In this document: in pieces, positions 61,969 to 64,000 of the stretch | Layout: each line of letters begins with the position of its first letter | How positions within the stretch are numbered: the first letter of the stretch is position 1 | Assembly (NCBI GenBank): GCA_965658445.1 | Contig: CBFHSF010000012.1 | Span: forward strand, 1 to 64,000 | Origin: CBFHSF01 sp965658445 | GTDB lineage: Bacteria > Bacteroidota > Bacteroidia > Flavobacteriales > Schleiferiaceae | Reading direction: 5' to 3' | DNA length: 64,000 nt | The notes under the pieces: generated by a model | Told to the model about the DNA's origin: nothing | Databases searched by the model: none | Seen by the model: the letters and a program-made list of their open reading frames with translations, nothing else | Translations under genes and position numbers: made by a program

Positions 61969-62097
61969 GTTTTGGTGGTTCGGTTTACCTCAAAATAACA
62001 ATCCGGATTTACATAGAGGAATAAGGCTATGGGTTTACTGCAAACCAAATGACTACATTTTTCGTTTTCTTATCTTAGCACCCAAAGAAAACATGTC

Positions 62098-63627
62098 ATG
62101 AAAAAGCTCTTCACACTCCTTTTCCTCCTCATATTCGGGGTAGTGGGTACTGCAAAAACACTGGATCTCGCGGTCTTTTACGGTACTTTCTACACACCAG
62201 AACGTGGAACCTACGTTGAAACTTATTTTTCTCTCAATCCACAATCAGTGATTTTCACATCTGCGGAAGATGGGTTTTCTGGGCAAGTGGACGTCGTAGT
62301 TTCACTAGACGACAACGGAAGCATAGTGGCTGCTGAGCATTTTATCATCACCCTTCCCAAAGTAACGGATACCTTGGAATACTTCGCAGATATCGTTCAG
62401 CAAGTAAGATTGGTAGCCAAGCCGGGAAAGTACACTTTGAGACTTCAGGTAGCGGACATGGCCAGTAAAGGAGAACCTTACGAATTGTTTCAAGCCTTTG
62501 AGGTTTCTCACGAAACCGATAAAGTATCCTTGTCTGACATTCAAATTATTGATCGTTACTTTAAGACAGAGGCCGCCAATGAGATGACCAAAAGCGGAAT
62601 GGTGCTCGTGCCTTTGGTTCCCAGGGGAGAATACTTTTTACCAGAAGACTTTAAAGAGTTGACTTTTTACACCGAAGCCTACAACTCCAAAACCTTGGGA
62701 GATTCTGCTCGCTTTTTGATCAAGTATTATTTGGAAGACTTCAACACCGGAAAGATTTTGTACACCTACGGAGGAGCGCAAAAGAAATCTCCACAAGAAG
62801 TGATTCCCGTCCTCAATACCTTCAATATCTCCAAATTAAAGTCCGGACAGTATGCTTTGAATGTGGAGGTGGTTTCAGCTGACAATAAAATCTTGGATTA
62901 CAAGCGTTTGACCTTTTACCGTTCCAATCCAACGGAGGATATTCGTAGCTTTAACTTCGCCAACATCACCGCAGATAATTACAATTTCCTAGACGGCTGG
63001 ACTTTGGATTCTGCCGATCTCTACCTAAACTGTATTTACCCCATTTCTGATTACCAAGAAAGACGCATCGCCAAGACACAGCTCGAAGCGGGTGATCTGG
63101 AATTGATGAAGAGATTTTTTGTAGGATTCTGGTCCAAGCGTTCACCAGACCAACCCTATGAAACATGGAAGGAGTACTGGAAGGTTGTAGAATATGTAGA
63201 CGCTTCTTTTGGAACCATAAACACACCTGGATACAGAACAGACTTGGGTAGAGTTTACCTTCAATACGGTGCCCCCAATCAGATCGACAGAGTGGACTCA
63301 GATCCTCGCGCATATCCCTACCAGATTTGGCAGTATAATGAGTTGAATTCGCCCTCTACCTCGCCTCAAGTGAACAAGGTGTTTGTGTTTGCCAATTTTG
63401 AGATTGGATCCAAGTTTTACGAGCTGCTCCATTCGGATGCGCGAGAGGAACGATTCAATCCAAGATGGAGATTACAGCTTCAGCAAAGAGATGTCAACTC
63501 TGCGGATCCTTACAATACCGGAATCGAAGAGAGAGATTACATGGGTTCGAAATTGCAGAACAACATGATTATCAATTCGGGTAACGCGCAAAATACCAAT
63601 AGAAATTACGGTACCTCGGGCAGGTAA
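62098..63627 (+). CDS. GWxTD domain-containing protein
   Basis: 509 residues. Signal peptide (LFTLLFLLIFGVVGTAKT). A beta-rich central part is followed by the GWxTD-type region: VGFWSKRSPDQPYETWKEYW, then TPGYRTDLGRVYLQYGAPNQ and RAYPYQIWQYNEL (about 340-430). The motif here is PGYRTD rather than GWxTD. The family is widespread in Bacteroidota as envelope proteins of unknown function. The C-terminus is Asn-rich. A glycosyltransferase gene starts 22 bp later. Confidence 0.85.
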   Translation: MKKLFTLLFLLIFGVVGTAKTLDLAVFYGTFYTPERGTYVETYFSLNPQSVIFTSAEDGFSGQVDVVVSLDDNGSIVAAEHFIITLPKVTDTLEYFADIVQQVRLVAKPGKYTLRLQVADMASKGEPYELFQAFEVSHETDKVSLSDIQIIDRYFKTEAANEMTKSGMVLVPLVPRGEYFLPEDFKELTFYTEAYNSKTLGDSARFLIKYYLEDFNTGKILYTYGGAQKKSPQEVIPVLNTFNISKLKSGQYALNVEVVSADNKILDYKRLTFYRSNPTEDIRSFNFANITADNYNFLDGWTLDSADLYLNCIYPISDYQERRIAKTQLEAGDLELMKRFFVGFWSKRSPDQPYETWKEYWKVVEYVDASFGTINTPGYRTDLGRVYLQYGAPNQIDRVDSDPRAYPYQIWQYNELNSPSTSPQVNKVFVFANFEIGSKFYELLHSDAREERFNPRWRLQLQQRDVNSADPYNTGIEERDYMGSKLQNNMIINSGNAQNTNRNYGTSGR

Positions 63628-63649
63628 TGTATTTTAGCGGCCAAATTCA

Positions 63650-64000
63650 ATGTCCTTGAAAAAGCTTTCTGTTGCCATTCTCAATTGGAATGGGGTAGCG
63701 CTTCTCGAGCGCTTTATTCCCAAAGTACTTTCCACTTGCCCCGACTGGGCCGAGGTTGTCGTTATTGACAATGCCAGTACAGATGATTCCGTGGAATGGC
63801 TAAAGCAAAATGCGCCTCAGGTCAAGCTCATTCAAAATTCAAAAAACACAGGGTATGCCGGCGGTTACAACAATGGTTTGCATTCTTTAGAGACCGAGTA
63901 CTGGGTCTTGCTAAACAGCGACGTAGAAGTTTCTGAGGGTTGGTTAGAGCCGATTTTAGAGGCTTTTGAATCCAATCCCTCCATGGCAGCCTGTCAGCCA
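63650..64000 (+). CDS. Family 2 glycosyltransferase, N-terminal part (runs off the window end)
   Basis: 117 codons from the ATG at 63650 with no stop before the window end. The GT2 nucleotide-sugar fold is clear: LSVAILNWNGVALLERFIPK, VVIDNASTDDSVEWL, NTGYAGGYNNGL and the DxD-like VLLNSDVEVSEGW. The NxDxE(V) form is typical of rhamnosyltransferase-like GT2 enzymes that build surface polysaccharide. Probably co-transcribed with the GWxTD gene. Confidence 0.9.
   Translation, partial: MSLKKLSVAILNWNGVALLERFIPKVLSTCPDWAEVVVIDNASTDDSVEWLKQNAPQVKLIQNSKNTGYAGGYNNGLHSLETEYWVLLNSDVEVSEGWLEPILEAFESNPSMAACQP

Overview
The window looks like a chromosome segment from a member of the Bacteroidota, most likely a marine Flavobacteriales/Cryomorphaceae-type organism. 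The signs are type IX secretion (T9SS) sorting signals, many TonB-dependent receptors with carboxypeptidase-regulatory-like domains, TAnnTTTG promoters with almost no Shine-Dalgarno sites, menaquinone synthesis genes and cytochrome c maturation genes. It is a draft scaffold. Two runs of exactly 100 N (54292-54391 and 60924-61023) are each flanked by an exact 77-bp direct duplication, which is the mark of contigs overlapping by an assembler k-mer and joined without merging.

Region by region. 1-1.9 kb: a 5'-truncated second copy of an Rhs gene whose 5' border runs straight into the 3' half of a tRNA gene plus its terminator. 2.0-10.3 kb: an Rhs polymorphic-toxin operon read leftward, with a 2152-residue SpvB/FG-GAP/Rhs protein carrying a probable type-23 toxin tip, a lipoprotein in the immunity position, a small outer-membrane barrel and a mini-protein that is almost only a T9SS sorting domain. 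10.3-11.06 kb: a non-coding, palindrome-rich stretch. 11-15.5 kb: class III aminotransferase, an ECF sigma/membrane regulator/helical periplasmic protein trio, an RluA-type pseudouridine synthase and panB. 15.6-18.8 kb: a lipoprotein and dnaK. 19-29.9 kb (leftward): thioesterase, NhaC antiporter, a PLP lyase, Maf, a UbiA prenyltransferase, a KdsC-like phosphatase, a DUF2520 protein and ccmF-E-D-C-B for cytochrome c maturation. 30-33.6 kb: lipoprotein glutathione peroxidase, DUF6508 protein, small outer-membrane protein, YrdC/Sua5 protein and a tocopherol cyclase-like protein. 33.7-39.2 kb: menE, menC and menA on the minus strand, interrupted by a divergent TonB receptor whose start codon overlaps that of menE. 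39.4-43.7 kb: four-PAS histidine kinase with response regulator, WYL regulator and a small unknown protein. 43.8-51.5 kb: alginate-export-like porin, a lipoprotein, a frameshifted outer-membrane receptor, a Spy-like helical protein, an AI-2E transporter and a decayed porin pseudogene. 51.6-57.6 kb: a complete RND efflux operon. 57.7-60.8 kb: a metal-related trio (TonB receptor, secreted CxxC HMA protein, HYC_CC_PP-type protein). 60.8-61.5 kb: a 114-bp tandem repeat array next to tRNA-Ser(TGA). 62.1-64 kb: GWxTD protein and a partial family 2 glycosyltransferase.

Most of the window is ordinary housekeeping and envelope biology. The parts that merit a second look are the Rhs locus with its tRNA-fused truncated copy, the palindrome cluster, the dispersed intergenic repeats, the tRNA-derived tandem array and the head-to-head menE/receptor starts. 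I see no CRISPR array, transposase, integrase or rRNA gene.
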